The notes under the pieces are model-generated. The model was not told the DNA's origin. It searched no databases and saw nothing but the letters and a program-made list of their open reading frames with translations. The position numbers were made by a program, and so were the translations under genes. A DNA stretch of 64,000 nucleotides from Bog-756 sp963841885 (lineage in GTDB: Bacteria > Actinomycetota > Acidimicrobiia > Acidimicrobiales > RAAP-2): contig CAWJEK010000024.1 in NCBI GenBank assembly GCA_963841885.1, positions 62,001 through 126,000 of the forward strand. The letters run 5' to 3'. This document shows positions 46,930 through 55,794 of this stretch, piece after piece; position 1 is the first letter of the stretch, and each line of letters starts with the position of its first letter.

Positions 46930-48294
46930 ATGGCGATCACGGATCAGAGGCGGTCGGGACTGCCGGTTCCCTATGCCGTGGAACTGCCCGATCGGATCCC
47001 GAAGGAGCGGTACTACGACCCGGGTTTCTTCCAGGCCGAGGTCGACCACCTGTGGTCGCGGACCTGGCAGATGGCGTGCCGGTTGGAGGAGATCCCGGAA
47101 CCCGACGACTTCACCGAGTACCAGATCCTGGACCAGTCCGTCATCGTCGTCCGCACGGAGGACGGGGGGGCGCGGGCCCTGCAGAACGCCTGCCGCCACC
47201 GCGGCGTGCGGGTGGCCGAGGGCCGGGGGAGGTGCGAGAGCGGCTTCGTGTGTCCTTTCCACGGCTGGTGCTACGCCCCTGACGGCACCAACACCTTCGT
47301 TTCGAAGGCCCGGACCTTCTCCGAGCACAACCTGCAGCCGGGCGACATCGACCTCACCCCGGTGCGGTGCGAGCTGTGGGGCGGGTGCGCCTGGATCAAC
47401 CTCGACCCCGACGCCCCTCCCCTGCGCGAATGCATCGAGCCGTTCGCCACCACGCTCGACGCCTGGAAGATGGAGTCGCTGCGGGCCGAGTGGTGGTACT
47501 CGTTCCGACTCCCGGTCAACTGGAAACTCGCCGAGGAGGCGTTCCTCGAGCAGTACCACGTCATCGAGACCCATCCGCAGCTCGTCATCCCCGGGAGGTA
47601 CCCGCCCCGGGACCCGACCACGTTCGATCCGCGGACGTTCATCGAGTCGGAGCTGCACTACCTCCGGACGATGAGCGACGGCATGGCCGGCATGGTCCAC
47701 GCCAACGACGTGGAGGTCGCCGAGACGCTGCGTCACATCGAGCTGCCGGCCGACCCGACCCTGGCCCTGGCCACCTGGCAGCGCCGGCTGAACGACGCGG
47801 TGGTGGAGTGGCACCGGGACCGGGGGTGTGACATCCCCGACCTCAACGGCCTCGAGGAGGCCGGGCTGAACGAACCCATGGGGTACTGCTTCCCCCACTT
47901 CTACGTGCTGCCGATGTACTCCAGCGCCTCGTCCTACCGGTTCCGACCCCTCGGACCGGAGGAGACCCTGATGGAGATCTGGTCGCTGACCCGCTTTCCC
48001 CGGGGGTCGACCGGTGAGCCACCCATCCCACCGGAGCCGTGGGACCACGACGACCCGCGGGTGCCCCCGATCCCCATCCAGGACTTCTCCAACCTGCCCC
48101 GCCAGCAGCGTGGCCTCCACGCCCGGAGCTTCGAGTACATGCGCCTGTCCGAGGGGATCGAGGGCGGGGTGGCCAACTTCGAGCGGACCGTGGACGGCTT
48201 CCTCGCCGGCCTCCCCTACGAGCGGCTCCTGCCGGCGCTTCGTCAGATCAACCTGAACCCGCTCGAGCGGCCGGTCGTCGACCTCGGCCTCTGA
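46930..48294 (+). CDS. Rieske non-haem iron oxygenase, alpha subunit
   Basis: Predicted 454-residue oxygenase. Rieske cluster ligands CRHRGV (about 87-92) and CPFHGWC (about 107-113). The mononuclear-iron region EEAFLEQYHVIETHP supplies the His/His/Asp facial triad together with a later acidic residue. It hydroxylates a ring or a C-H bond and needs a reductase/ferredoxin not coded beside it. ATG 46930 has GGAGGT close upstream. Next gene is a small NTF2-like protein, as in many oxygenase operons where a beta subunit follows. Confidence 0.9.
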   Translation: MAITDQRRSGLPVPYAVELPDRIPKERYYDPGFFQAEVDHLWSRTWQMACRLEEIPEPDDFTEYQILDQSVIVVRTEDGGARALQNACRHRGVRVAEGRGRCESGFVCPFHGWCYAPDGTNTFVSKARTFSEHNLQPGDIDLTPVRCELWGGCAWINLDPDAPPLRECIEPFATTLDAWKMESLRAEWWYSFRLPVNWKLAEEAFLEQYHVIETHPQLVIPGRYPPRDPTTFDPRTFIESELHYLRTMSDGMAGMVHANDVEVAETLRHIELPADPTLALATWQRRLNDAVVEWHRDRGCDIPDLNGLEEAGLNEPMGYCFPHFYVLPMYSSASSYRFRPLGPEETLMEIWSLTRFPRGSTGEPPIPPEPWDHDDPRVPPIPIQDFSNLPRQQRGLHARSFEYMRLSEGIEGGVANFERTVDGFLAGLPYERLLPALRQINLNPLERPVVDLGL

Positions 48295-48327
48295 GCACGA
48301 CCGCCGACAACCGAGAGACGCACGACG

Positions 48328-48717
48328 ATGGACTACGCAGACGCCGCCGAGGGGATCCGGGCCACCCTGGCCGCCTACGCCCAGGCGCTGGACGACGGCC
48401 GCACCGAGGACATCGTGGCCACCTTCTGCCCGGACGGCGCCATCGAGATCCCGGGCCTCGGGACCCACGAGGGACACGACGCCCTCCGGTTGGCCTTCGC
48501 CGGGTGGGTCCCCCGGAGGCCTCAGCGCCACGTGGTGGTCAACACCCACGTGACCGACGTCGACGGCGACGGGGCGCGGGCCAGCAGCGACGTGCTGTTC
48601 CTGCTGAAGGGGACGGACGGCTGGTCGGTGCAGCTCGTCGGCCGCTACCGCGACATCCTCCACCATTCGGAGGGTACGTGGCGGTTCCACCGACGCACGG
48701 CGGAGTTCATCGACTGA
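48328..48717 (+). CDS. SnoaL/NTF2-like protein
   Basis: Predicted 129-residue protein of the NTF2-like fold: N-terminal helix (IRATLAAYAQALDDGR), then DIVATFCPDGAIEIPG and a C-terminal WRFHRRTAEFID. It follows the Rieske alpha gene by 33 bases, probably in the same transcript. It might act as an oxygenase beta-like subunit or as an isomerase/dehydratase of the product; the length is shorter than usual ring-hydroxylating beta subunits. Confidence 0.7.
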   Translation: MDYADAAEGIRATLAAYAQALDDGRTEDIVATFCPDGAIEIPGLGTHEGHDALRLAFAGWVPRRPQRHVVVNTHVTDVDGDGARASSDVLFLLKGTDGWSVQLVGRYRDILHHSEGTWRFHRRTAEFID

Positions 48718-48762
48718 CACCTGCCCGCGGGCGGCGCCGGAGACGGTGCGGAAACGCCGTTC

Positions 48763-48772
48763 ACCTATAGGT
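48763..48772. promoter_or_regulatory. palindrome upstream of TauD gene
   Basis: Perfect palindrome ACCTATAGGT followed by TAGAGT (48772-48777), a plausible -10 for the dioxygenase gene at 48842. It could be an operator or merely chance; no second copy was noticed. Confidence 0.35.
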
Positions 48773-48841
48773 AGAGTGTGCGTTACACAAGCACCGACGA
48801 AAACGACCTGCAACATCGACAGGAGACAAGGGGGACCACGC

Positions 48842-49672
48842 GTGACCGTGCTCAAGACCGAGAAGCTGACGCCCACGGTGGGCGCACTGGTGGAGGGGGT
48901 CGATCGTGACCAACTGGTGCACGACGACTCCCTGCCCGACGCCACGCTGGAGGCCCTGGAGACCAACGGGGCGCTCGTCTTCCGGGGCCTCGACCTCGAC
49001 GACGAGGCCCAGGTGGCCTTCAGCCGCAAGCTGGGCACCGTGGAGAAGCTGGGCCGGGGGGAGAACCCCGAGATCTTCCTGGTGACGCTCGATCCGGACA
49101 AAAACCCGGCGGCAGCGTACCTGAAGGGGACGTTCGACTGGCACATCGACGGGTGCACCGACGACATCCCCATCATGGCCACCATGCTCAGCGCCCACGC
49201 GGTGGCCGACTCGGGTGGGGAGACGGAGTTCGCCAGCTCGTACCAGGCCTACGAGGACCTGTCCGACGAGGAGAAGGCACGCGTCGAGTCGCTGCGGGTG
49301 GTCCACACCATCGAGGCGTCCCAGCGTCTGCAGAACCCGAATCCCTCCCCGGAGGCGCTGGAGATGATGCGGCAGCGGCCCGCCAAGGAGCACCCGCTGG
49401 TGTGGACGCACCGTTCGGGCCGCAAGTCGCTCGTCCTGGGTGCGACCGCCGACTACGTGGTCGGCCTGGAGCCGACCGAGAGCCGGGCGCTGCTCGACGA
49501 CCTGCTGGCCCGGGCCACCTCCCCCGAAAAGGTGTACCGGCACGAGTGGCAGGTCGGCGACGTGGTGGTGTGGGACAACCGCGGCGTGCTGCACCGGGCG
49601 CTGCCCTACGACCCGGGCTCGCCCCGCGACATGCATCGCACCACCTTCGCCGGCGACGAGCCCATCCAGTGA
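48842..49672 (+). CDS. TauD/TfdA family Fe(II)/2-oxoglutarate dioxygenase
   Basis: Predicted 276-residue dioxygenase. Iron ligands WHIDG (HxD) and the distal His in RGVLHRALPYDPG; the Arg in PRDMHRTTF binds 2-oxoglutarate. It uses 2-oxoglutarate and O2 to hydroxylate or cleave a substrate, possibly a sulfonate, aryloxy acid or another compound. GTG 48842 has AAGGGGGA upstream. Its stop overlaps the GTG of the following SDR, suggesting hydroxylation followed by oxidation. Confidence 0.85.
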   Translation: MTVLKTEKLTPTVGALVEGVDRDQLVHDDSLPDATLEALETNGALVFRGLDLDDEAQVAFSRKLGTVEKLGRGENPEIFLVTLDPDKNPAAAYLKGTFDWHIDGCTDDIPIMATMLSAHAVADSGGETEFASSYQAYEDLSDEEKARVESLRVVHTIEASQRLQNPNPSPEALEMMRQRPAKEHPLVWTHRSGRKSLVLGATADYVVGLEPTESRALLDDLLARATSPEKVYRHEWQVGDVVVWDNRGVLHRALPYDPGSPRDMHRTTFAGDEPIQ

Positions 49673-50454
49673 GTGACGCCGGCACGCCGGCCGACCCCCG
49701 GCGACTGCGAGGGAAGGTGGCGGTGGTCACCGGGGGCGGATCGGGGATCGGGCTGGCCATCAGCGTCCGACTGGCCGCCGACGGGGCGGCCGTCGCCGTC
49801 CTGGACCGCAACACCATCTCCACGGACGAGGCCGTGGCGGCCATCACCGCCGCCGGGGGCACGGCCGTCGGGGTCGAGGCCGACGTGACGGACCGGGTCG
49901 CGGTGGAGGCGGCCGTCGCCCACGTTGCCGAGAGCCTGGGTGCCCCCACCATCCTGGTCAACAACGCCGGCCTGGAGCAGTTCGGGCCCTTCCTGAAGAT
50001 CGACCTCGACACGTGGCAGCGGATCCACACGGTGAACCTGACGGGGACCTACCACTGCTGCCAGGTCGTGATCCCCCACATGCTCGAGGCCGGCTGGGGG
50101 CGTATCGTGAACATCTCGTCGTCGAGCGCCCAGGGAGGGCAGCCCTACATGGCCGCCTACGTGTCGTCCAAGGCCGCTGTCATCGGGCTGACCAAGTCCC
50201 TCGCCCTCGAGTTCGGACCGAAGGGCATCACCGTCAACACCATCCCGCCCGGGTTCATCGACACGCCCATGCTGCGGGCCAACGAGGCCAAGGGACGGCT
50301 CGGCGGCCCCGTGGAGGAGCACGAGCAGCGCACACCGGTCCGACGCATCGGCCGCCCCGAGGACATCGCCGCCGTCACCGCCTTCCTGGTCACCGAGGAG
50401 GCGTCCTACGTCACCGGACAGGTGATCGGCGTCAACGGTGGGCGCAACACCTGA
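49669..50454 (+). CDS. short-chain dehydrogenase/reductase
   Basis: Predicted 261-residue classical SDR. TGGGSGIG, ADVTD, NNAGLEQ, SSSSAQGGQPYMAAYVSSKAA (Ser, Tyr and Lys of the active site, in two parts), and IPPGFIDTPM. It is closely similar in layout to the SDR at 30931 (shared SSSSAQ and IPP-DTPM), which suggests duplication within the region. GTG 49669 overlaps the TauD stop (GTGA). Probable alcohol oxidation of the TauD product. Confidence 0.85.
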   Translation: MSDAGTPADPRRLRGKVAVVTGGGSGIGLAISVRLAADGAAVAVLDRNTISTDEAVAAITAAGGTAVGVEADVTDRVAVEAAVAHVAESLGAPTILVNNAGLEQFGPFLKIDLDTWQRIHTVNLTGTYHCCQVVIPHMLEAGWGRIVNISSSSAQGGQPYMAAYVSSKAAVIGLTKSLALEFGPKGITVNTIPPGFIDTPMLRANEAKGRLGGPVEEHEQRTPVRRIGRPEDIAAVTAFLVTEEASYVTGQVIGVNGGRNT

Positions 50455-50455
50455 C

Positions 50456-51037
50456 ATGGGCCGCGTCGACCCGATCCCACCCCGTTCGTGGCCACCCGAG
50501 ATGGCCGATGCCCTGGCCGCGCTCCGACCACCGAACCCGCGGTACCCGTTCCCGTCCCGCGACCCGTCGCGACCGAAGGGGTTCAACGCCCTCGGGCTGC
50601 TCGCCCACCACCCCGAACTCACCATCGCGTACCACCACTTCAACGGCCACGTCCTGTTCGCGTCCACCATCACCCCCCGCCAGCGGGAGCTCCTGGTGCT
50701 GCGGGTGGCCGTCCTGCGGGATGCGGAGTACGAGTGGGCCCAGCACGCGGTGCTGGCCGGGGATGCCGGCATCTCCGAGGCCGAACTCGGCGCCGTGCGC
50801 TCCGGTCCCTCCGACGCCGCCTGGTCTCCGTTCGAGGCCGCCCTGCTGACGGCCGCCGACGAGCTGGTGGAACACGCCCGGCTCTCGGATGCGACCTGGA
50901 CCACCCTGTCCGGCGAGCTCGACACCCAGCAGCTGATGGACGTCGTCTTCACCGTCGGCGCCTACGACCTGCTGGCCATGGCCTTCCGGACCTTCGACGT
51001 CGAACTCGATGACGACCTGCGCGACCGGACGACATAG
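50456..51037 (+). CDS. carboxymuconolactone decarboxylase family protein
   Basis: Predicted 193-residue helical protein of the CMD/AhpD fold: LGLLAHHPELTIAYHHFNGHV, RQRELLVLRVAVLRDAEYEWAQHAVLA (read in two parts) and a late helix with DVVFTVGAYDLLAMAF. The E-x7-H-like pattern fits the CMD domain, but the CxxC pair of peroxidase AhpD is missing, so a decarboxylase/hydrolase-like or structural role is more likely. ATG 50456 follows the SDR stop by one base, so it is co-transcribed with TauD and SDR. Confidence 0.8.
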   Translation: MGRVDPIPPRSWPPEMADALAALRPPNPRYPFPSRDPSRPKGFNALGLLAHHPELTIAYHHFNGHVLFASTITPRQRELLVLRVAVLRDAEYEWAQHAVLAGDAGISEAELGAVRSGPSDAAWSPFEAALLTAADELVEHARLSDATWTTLSGELDTQQLMDVVFTVGAYDLLAMAFRTFDVELDDDLRDRTT

Positions 51038-51077
51038 TGAATCCCGCCCCGGGACCGGGGACCGGGCGGCGTCCGAC

Positions 51078-51386
51078 TCAGGTCATCGGCGCGAACCCGT
51101 CGCCGGGAGCCTCGACGTGGACGATCTCGGGGACGGCGGCGAGCCAGTTGGCCAACTGGGCGGAGGCCGTCTTGAAGTGCTCGGACTGGACGTGGGCCTC
51201 GCCGGCCGCCGCATCGGTGAACGCCTCGATCAGGACGTAGACGTTGGGATCGTCGACGCTGCGGGACCACTCGAAGCAGATGTTCCCCGGCTCCGCGCGG
51301 GTGGCGGCGGTGAAGTCGGCCACCAGGTTCATCCAGTCCTCGGCGTACCTGGCTCGCACCTTCTGCTTCACGACGATGAAGATCAC
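51078..51386 (-). CDS. antibiotic biosynthesis monooxygenase (ABM) domain protein
   Basis: Predicted 102-residue ferredoxin-like fold protein. FIVVKQKVRARYAEDWM, EPGNICFEWSRSVDDPNVYVLIEAF (in two parts) and AHVQSEHFKTA are typical of the ABM family, which includes quinol monooxygenases and small cofactor-less oxygenases. It stands alone on this strand, convergent with the CMD gene. Confidence 0.8.
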   Translation of the reverse strand: MIFIVVKQKVRARYAEDWMNLVADFTAATRAEPGNICFEWSRSVDDPNVYVLIEAFTDAAAGEAHVQSEHFKTASAQLANWLAAVPEIVHVEAPGDGFAPMT

Positions 51387-51552
51387 GCTGGCATCCTTCC
51401 GGGGTCACGGGTGACGGTCGACGGGAGTGTAGCGCCGGCCCCCCGGGTCGATCCGGCTCGACGCCGCCTGCCGGGTGTAGAACCCACGGGGCGACGGACA
51501 CCGCGATCAGGTTGCCGCCGCCCCTGCCGGTCGCGGAGCTGAGGGAGGCCCG

Positions 51553-52533
51553 ATGTTCACGATGCGGTTCGACATGCGGGCACCGGCCACCGGGGCCCCC
51601 GCCGCCGAGCTGTACCGGGCGGCGCTCGAGATGGCGGAATGGGCCGACGGTCGTGGGGCCCTGGCCGCCATCGTGTGCGAGCACCACGGGATGACCGACG
51701 GCTACCTGCCTTCGCCCCTGATCCTGGCCACCGCCATGGCCGCCCGCACCGCCTCGTTGCCGATCATGGTGGCCGCCGTGGTACTGCCGCTGTACCACCC
51801 CGTCCGCCTGGCCGAGGAGATGGTGGTGATCGACATCCTGAGTCGGGGCCGGGTGAGTTATGTGGCGGCCATCGGCTACCGGCCGGAGGAGTACGACCTC
51901 CACGGCGTCGACTTCCACCGACGGGGAGCCATCGCCGAGGAGAACCTCGGGGTGCTGCTGGCGGCCAAGACGGGTGAACCCTTCGAGTTCGCCGGCGCCA
52001 CGGTCCAGGTGACCCCACCTCCGTTCACCCCCGGTGGCCCGATGGTGGCGTGGGGTGGGGGGAGCGTGGCCGCGGCCCGGCGGGCGGGTCGTCACGGGCT
52101 CGGATTCCTCGCCCAGCGGACCGATCCGGCCCTCGAGCCCGCCTACCGCGAGGCGGCGCTGGCGCACGGGCACGAGCCCGGCATGTGCCTGCTCCCCGAG
52201 GACGACACCACCACGGCGCTGTTCGTGGCCGACGAGGTCGACCGCGCCTGGGAGGAGCTCGGCCCCTACCTGATGCACGACGTCACCATGTACGCGACCC
52301 TCAACGAGGGTGTGGCCCACAGCGCGTCGATCTCCTCGGCCACCACCGCCGAGGAGCTGCGGGCTGAGGACGCCAGCCACCGCATCGTCACCGTGGACGA
52401 GGCGGTCGAGCTCGTCCGGGGCGGCACGCCGCTCCAGCTGCACCCCCTGATCGGTGGACTGCCTCCCGACGTGGGCTGGCGGTACCTGCGCACCGTGGTC
52501 GACCGGGTCTTGCCCGCCGCGGCCGCCGGGTGA
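51553..52533 (+). CDS. LLM class flavin-dependent oxidoreductase
   Basis: Predicted 326-residue TIM-barrel flavoenzyme (luciferase-like). CEHHGMTDGYLPSPL, LPLYHPVRLAEEMVVIDILSRGR (in two parts), GYRPEEYDLHGVDF, and WGGGSVAAARRAGRHGLGF are typical of FMN- or F420-dependent monooxygenases/reductases. Actinobacterial members often use F420; the sequence does not decide. GGGAGG lies just before the ATG. It precedes the importer genes by 336 bases and may be a separate transcript. Confidence 0.85.
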   Translation: MFTMRFDMRAPATGAPAAELYRAALEMAEWADGRGALAAIVCEHHGMTDGYLPSPLILATAMAARTASLPIMVAAVVLPLYHPVRLAEEMVVIDILSRGRVSYVAAIGYRPEEYDLHGVDFHRRGAIAEENLGVLLAAKTGEPFEFAGATVQVTPPPFTPGGPMVAWGGGSVAAARRAGRHGLGFLAQRTDPALEPAYREAALAHGHEPGMCLLPEDDTTTALFVADEVDRAWEELGPYLMHDVTMYATLNEGVAHSASISSATTAEELRAEDASHRIVTVDEAVELVRGGTPLQLHPLIGGLPPDVGWRYLRTVVDRVLPAAAAG

Positions 52534-52869
52534 CCGGGTCCGGCCCGACGGGCCAGTCCGACAGGTGCGGTCGGGCGGCGGCGGGCGGCCGCGGTGTCGT
52601 CGGAAGGAGCGGAGCGGAATCCCCGTTCTTGCCCGAGGGCCCCGGCGGCCACTGCGCGGCGGCGGTCGGCGGCCGATGGCCGTCGGAAACAAACCTGCCC
52701 CGAACGGCAAGTAGGTTTCCCGTATTTGGTATACCGTGTTCTGTCGCGGAAAGAACGTGTTCGAAACCCGTATCCGGTCGAGTCCGCCCAGGGCTGATCG
52801 GGTGACCGGGTAGCCGGCCCCCCGTCACACTGGGCGGGGGGTCGACTGGCACTACTGGGGGAGTTCGAG
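52534..52869. promoter_or_regulatory. 336-base intergenic region with AT-richer promoter segment
   Basis: No gene seen. Between 52711 and 52780 the sequence is clearly less GC-rich. It contains GTTCT (52738-52742) facing AGAAC (52752-52756), two copies of CGTGTTC (52735 and 52756) and two of CCCGTAT (near 52719 and 52767). It is the likely promoter and operator region of the importer operon beginning at 52870. Confidence 0.45.
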
Positions 52870-54894
52870 TTGCTGCAGTTCGTGATCGCGGGACTGGTAC
52901 TGGGAGGGATCTATGCGATCGCGTCCGCCGGCCTGGTCATCACGTACACCTCGTCGGGCATCCTCAACTTCGCCTTCGGGGCCATGGCGTTCTTCATCGC
53001 CCGCTTCTACTACTACCTCCACACCCAGCAGAACTGGAGCATCCCGGCCGCCGCCGCGGTGGCCATCCTGATCGCCTCGCCGGTCCTCGGGATCGTGCTC
53101 TACGCCGTCCTCTTCCGCTTCCTCCGACTGTCCTCACCGCTGACCAAGGTGGTGGCCACCATCGGTCTCTCGGTCGCCCTGCCGGCCCTCGCCACCATCG
53201 TCTTCGGCAGTCAGGCCATCCAGTCGGCACCGGGCCTCGCCCCCGAGCCGGTGCGGGTCTTCCGGTTCCTCGGAGTCCCCGTGACGTTGGACCAGGTGAT
53301 CGTGTACATCAGCGTGGTGGTCATCGTGGTGGCCGGTGCGCTGGTGCTCAAGTACAGCGACGTCGGACTGAAGGTACGGGCCATGGTCGACTCCACGGCC
53401 ATGACCGATCTGTCGGGCACCAACCCCACGACCGTCTCCCTCGGTGTCTGGGCGGTGAGTACCTTCCTCGCCGGCCTGACCGGGGTACTGGCGGCGCCCA
53501 TCATCGGTCTCGACGCCACCAACTTCACCCTGCTCATCGCCGCCTCGTTCGCCGCCGTCATCGCCGCCAAACTCCGCAGCCTGCCCGTCGCGGTGGTCGT
53601 CGGGCTGCTGATGGGGGTGGCCACCTCGCTGATCCAGCGGTACCTACCCCCCGCCAGCGCCTGGACGGGCGAGATCATCGACGCCGTCCCGTTCATCGTC
53701 ATCGCCGTCGTGCTGCTCTACAGCCTCGTCCGAGGTGGGCGGGTGGGGGAGTCGGAGGGTTGGGGTGGCGCGCTGGACCGGGCCATCGCCCCGCAGGGGG
53801 AGAGCAAGCTGGCGGCCTCCACCTCCAGTGTGGTCGAGACGGCGTCCCTCAACTTCTTCGGGCGGTACGCCGGCCCGATGGTGCTGGTGGCCGCCGCCGT
53901 CGCGTTGCCCCTGGTCGTGGGGGGCTACTGGGTGGGGCTGACCGGTCAGGCCTTCGCCTTCGCGGTGATCTTCCTCTCCTGGACGCTGGTCACCGGCGAA
54001 GGGGGGATGCTGTGGCTCTGCCAGATCACCTTCGCGGGGGTCGGTGCCCTGACCACCGCGGAGCTGGCCAACCATCAGGGATGGCCCGTGCTGGCCGCGG
54101 TCGTCGCCGGTGGGGTGGTGGCCCTGGGCCTGGGCGCGCTCATCGGGTTCCTCAGCATCCGGTTGGGTGACCTGTACGTCGCCCTCGTGACGCTGACGTT
54201 CGGGTTGCTGATCGAGAACCTCATCTTCACGCTGCCGACCTTCGTGAACCAGGGCCTCGGCGTGACCCTGAACCGACCGGACTTCGCCGCCTCGGACAGC
54301 GCCTTCGCCTACGTGTGCCTGGCGGTGTTCGTCGTCGTGTCGCTGTTCGTCGTGAACCTCCGCCGCTCCACCACCGGACTCGCCCTCAACGCCGCCCGCT
54401 GGAGCGAGGCCGGAGCGCGGACGTCCGGCATCAGCGTCGTCCAGATGAAGGTGCTCGCGGGGGCCACCGCGGCGTTCATCGCCGGCATCGGGGGCGGCCT
54501 GCTGGCCGTGTCCCAGGGGACCGTCGTCCCCGGCAGTTTCGCCACGTTCGCCGGGATCGTGTGGTTCGCCTCGCTCGTCACCATCGGGATCCGCTCCACC
54601 GCCGCCGCCCTGGTGGCGGGGCTGGCCTTCGTCATGCTCCCCGCGCTCTGTCAGGCGTACCTCACCCCGAGCTGGGCCAACTGGCTGCCGGTCGTCTTCG
54701 GCATGGGCGCCATCTCGGCGGCCAAGTTCCCCGACGGGATCCTGGCGGAGAACAGCCGGCGGCTGCGCCGCCTGTTCGAACACGTGGCGCCCGACACGTT
54801 CGCCGACGACGACTTCGCCGAGGAGGTCCAGGCCGGCGTGGTCGAGACCGAAGCCGTCGGGGTCGTCCCGGGTGTGGCTGGTAACGCCCCGTGA
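52870..54894 (+). CDS. branched-chain amino acid-type ABC transporter permease, LivH-LivM fusion
   Basis: Predicted 674-residue membrane protein. The N-terminal half is LivH-like (GLVLGGIYAIASAGLVI, SGILNFAFGAMAFF, GLKVRAM-D). The C-terminal half, from about residue 340, is LivM-like (FAVIFLSWTLVTGEGG, GFLSIRLGDLYVALVTLTFG in two parts, NLRRSTTGLALNAARWSEAGA). Both permeases are usually separate proteins; here they form one chain. TTG 52870 with GGGGGAG upstream is the start. Its stop overlaps the LivG start. In a catabolic region, the substrate may be an amide, an aromatic acid or another carboxylate rather than a branched-chain amino acid. Confidence 0.85.
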   Translation: MLQFVIAGLVLGGIYAIASAGLVITYTSSGILNFAFGAMAFFIARFYYYLHTQQNWSIPAAAAVAILIASPVLGIVLYAVLFRFLRLSSPLTKVVATIGLSVALPALATIVFGSQAIQSAPGLAPEPVRVFRFLGVPVTLDQVIVYISVVVIVVAGALVLKYSDVGLKVRAMVDSTAMTDLSGTNPTTVSLGVWAVSTFLAGLTGVLAAPIIGLDATNFTLLIAASFAAVIAAKLRSLPVAVVVGLLMGVATSLIQRYLPPASAWTGEIIDAVPFIVIAVVLLYSLVRGGRVGESEGWGGALDRAIAPQGESKLAASTSSVVETASLNFFGRYAGPMVLVAAAVALPLVVGGYWVGLTGQAFAFAVIFLSWTLVTGEGGMLWLCQITFAGVGALTTAELANHQGWPVLAAVVAGGVVALGLGALIGFLSIRLGDLYVALVTLTFGLLIENLIFTLPTFVNQGLGVTLNRPDFAASDSAFAYVCLAVFVVVSLFVVNLRRSTTGLALNAARWSEAGARTSGISVVQMKVLAGATAAFIAGIGGGLLAVSQGTVVPGSFATFAGIVWFASLVTIGIRSTAAALVAGLAFVMLPALCQAYLTPSWANWLPVVFGMGAISAAKFPDGILAENSRRLRRLFEHVAPDTFADDDFAEEVQAGVVETEAVGVVPGVAGNAP

Positions 54895-55794
54895 TGACGA
54901 CCGCCACCGACCGAGGAGCCCCCGGTCCAAGCCCGACGGCGACGCCGATCGCACTGGCGGCCCAGGGGATCACCGTGCGCTTCGGAGGGCTGACCGCGCT
55001 CTCCGACGTGTCCGTGGACGTCCCCGCGGGCAGCATCGTCGGCCTGGTCGGTCCCAACGGCGCCGGCAAGTCGACGCTGCTCGGCGTGCTGTCCGGGTTG
55101 CTCGGCCCCAACGAGGGGACCGTCCGTCTGCAGGGCGACGACGTGACGGGCATGTCGGCCCGGCACCGGGCCGTCCGGGGACTCGCCCGGACCTTCCAGC
55201 AGCCCGAGCTGTTCATGGGCCTGTCGGTCCGCGAGCACCTGGTCCTCGCCTACCGGGCCCGCACCACGCCGGTGCGGATGTGGCGGGACATGCTCAACCC
55301 CGCCGCCCTGTTCCGCACGTCGCCGGGAGAGACCGAAACGGTGGACGGGCTGCTCGAGCGGCTCCACCTGACCCACGTGGCCAAGGCCCCGGTGGCCGCC
55401 CTCCCCCTCGGGGTGATCCGCCTGGTGGAGGTGGCCCGGGCGCTGGCCAGCGGCCCGAAGGTGCTCCTGCTCGACGAGCCGCTTTCCGGCCTCGACCTGC
55501 GCGGCTCGGAGAACCTGGTCTCCGTCTTCCGGGAGATCGTCGACCACAGCGACGACGGCTTGGCGGTCGTCATCGTCGAGCACGACATCGCCGCCGTCCT
55601 GGCATTGTCGGACTCCGTGGTCGTACTCGACTTCGGCGAACGGATCGCAGTGGGTACCCCCGAAGAGGTCCGCAGCGACGCCGGCCGTGCGCGCCGCCTA
55701 CCTCGGTGACGTCGAGCCCCCGACCCGGACGGCGGCCGAGCGGACAGGGGTGGAGCCGGACGGTGGTTCGGACACCGGAGGCGACCGGGCATGA
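54891..55794 (+). CDS. branched-chain amino acid-type ABC ATPase (LivG), frameshifted near the end
   Basis: ATP-binding subunit of about 300 residues. Walker A GPNGAGKST, TFQQPELFMGLSV, Walker B VLLLDEPLSGLD and IVEHDIAAVL. The ABC signature region reads ALPLGVIRLVEVARAL, less typical than LSGGQ but usual for LivG-like proteins (LPLG/LSYG variants). As written the frame ends at 55709 with RARRLPR, but the next frame gives a normal ending (AVRAAYLGDVEPP), stopping at 55792-55794 in an ATGA overlap with livF. One extra G near 55683 explains it. GTG 54891 or ATG 54894 starts the protein. Confidence 0.85.

Noticed and set aside
46825..49185. Minus-strand frame of 786 codons opposite the Rieske, NTF2-like and TauD genes
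   Set aside because: The plus strand has complete Rieske and TauD motifs; the antisense frame has none.
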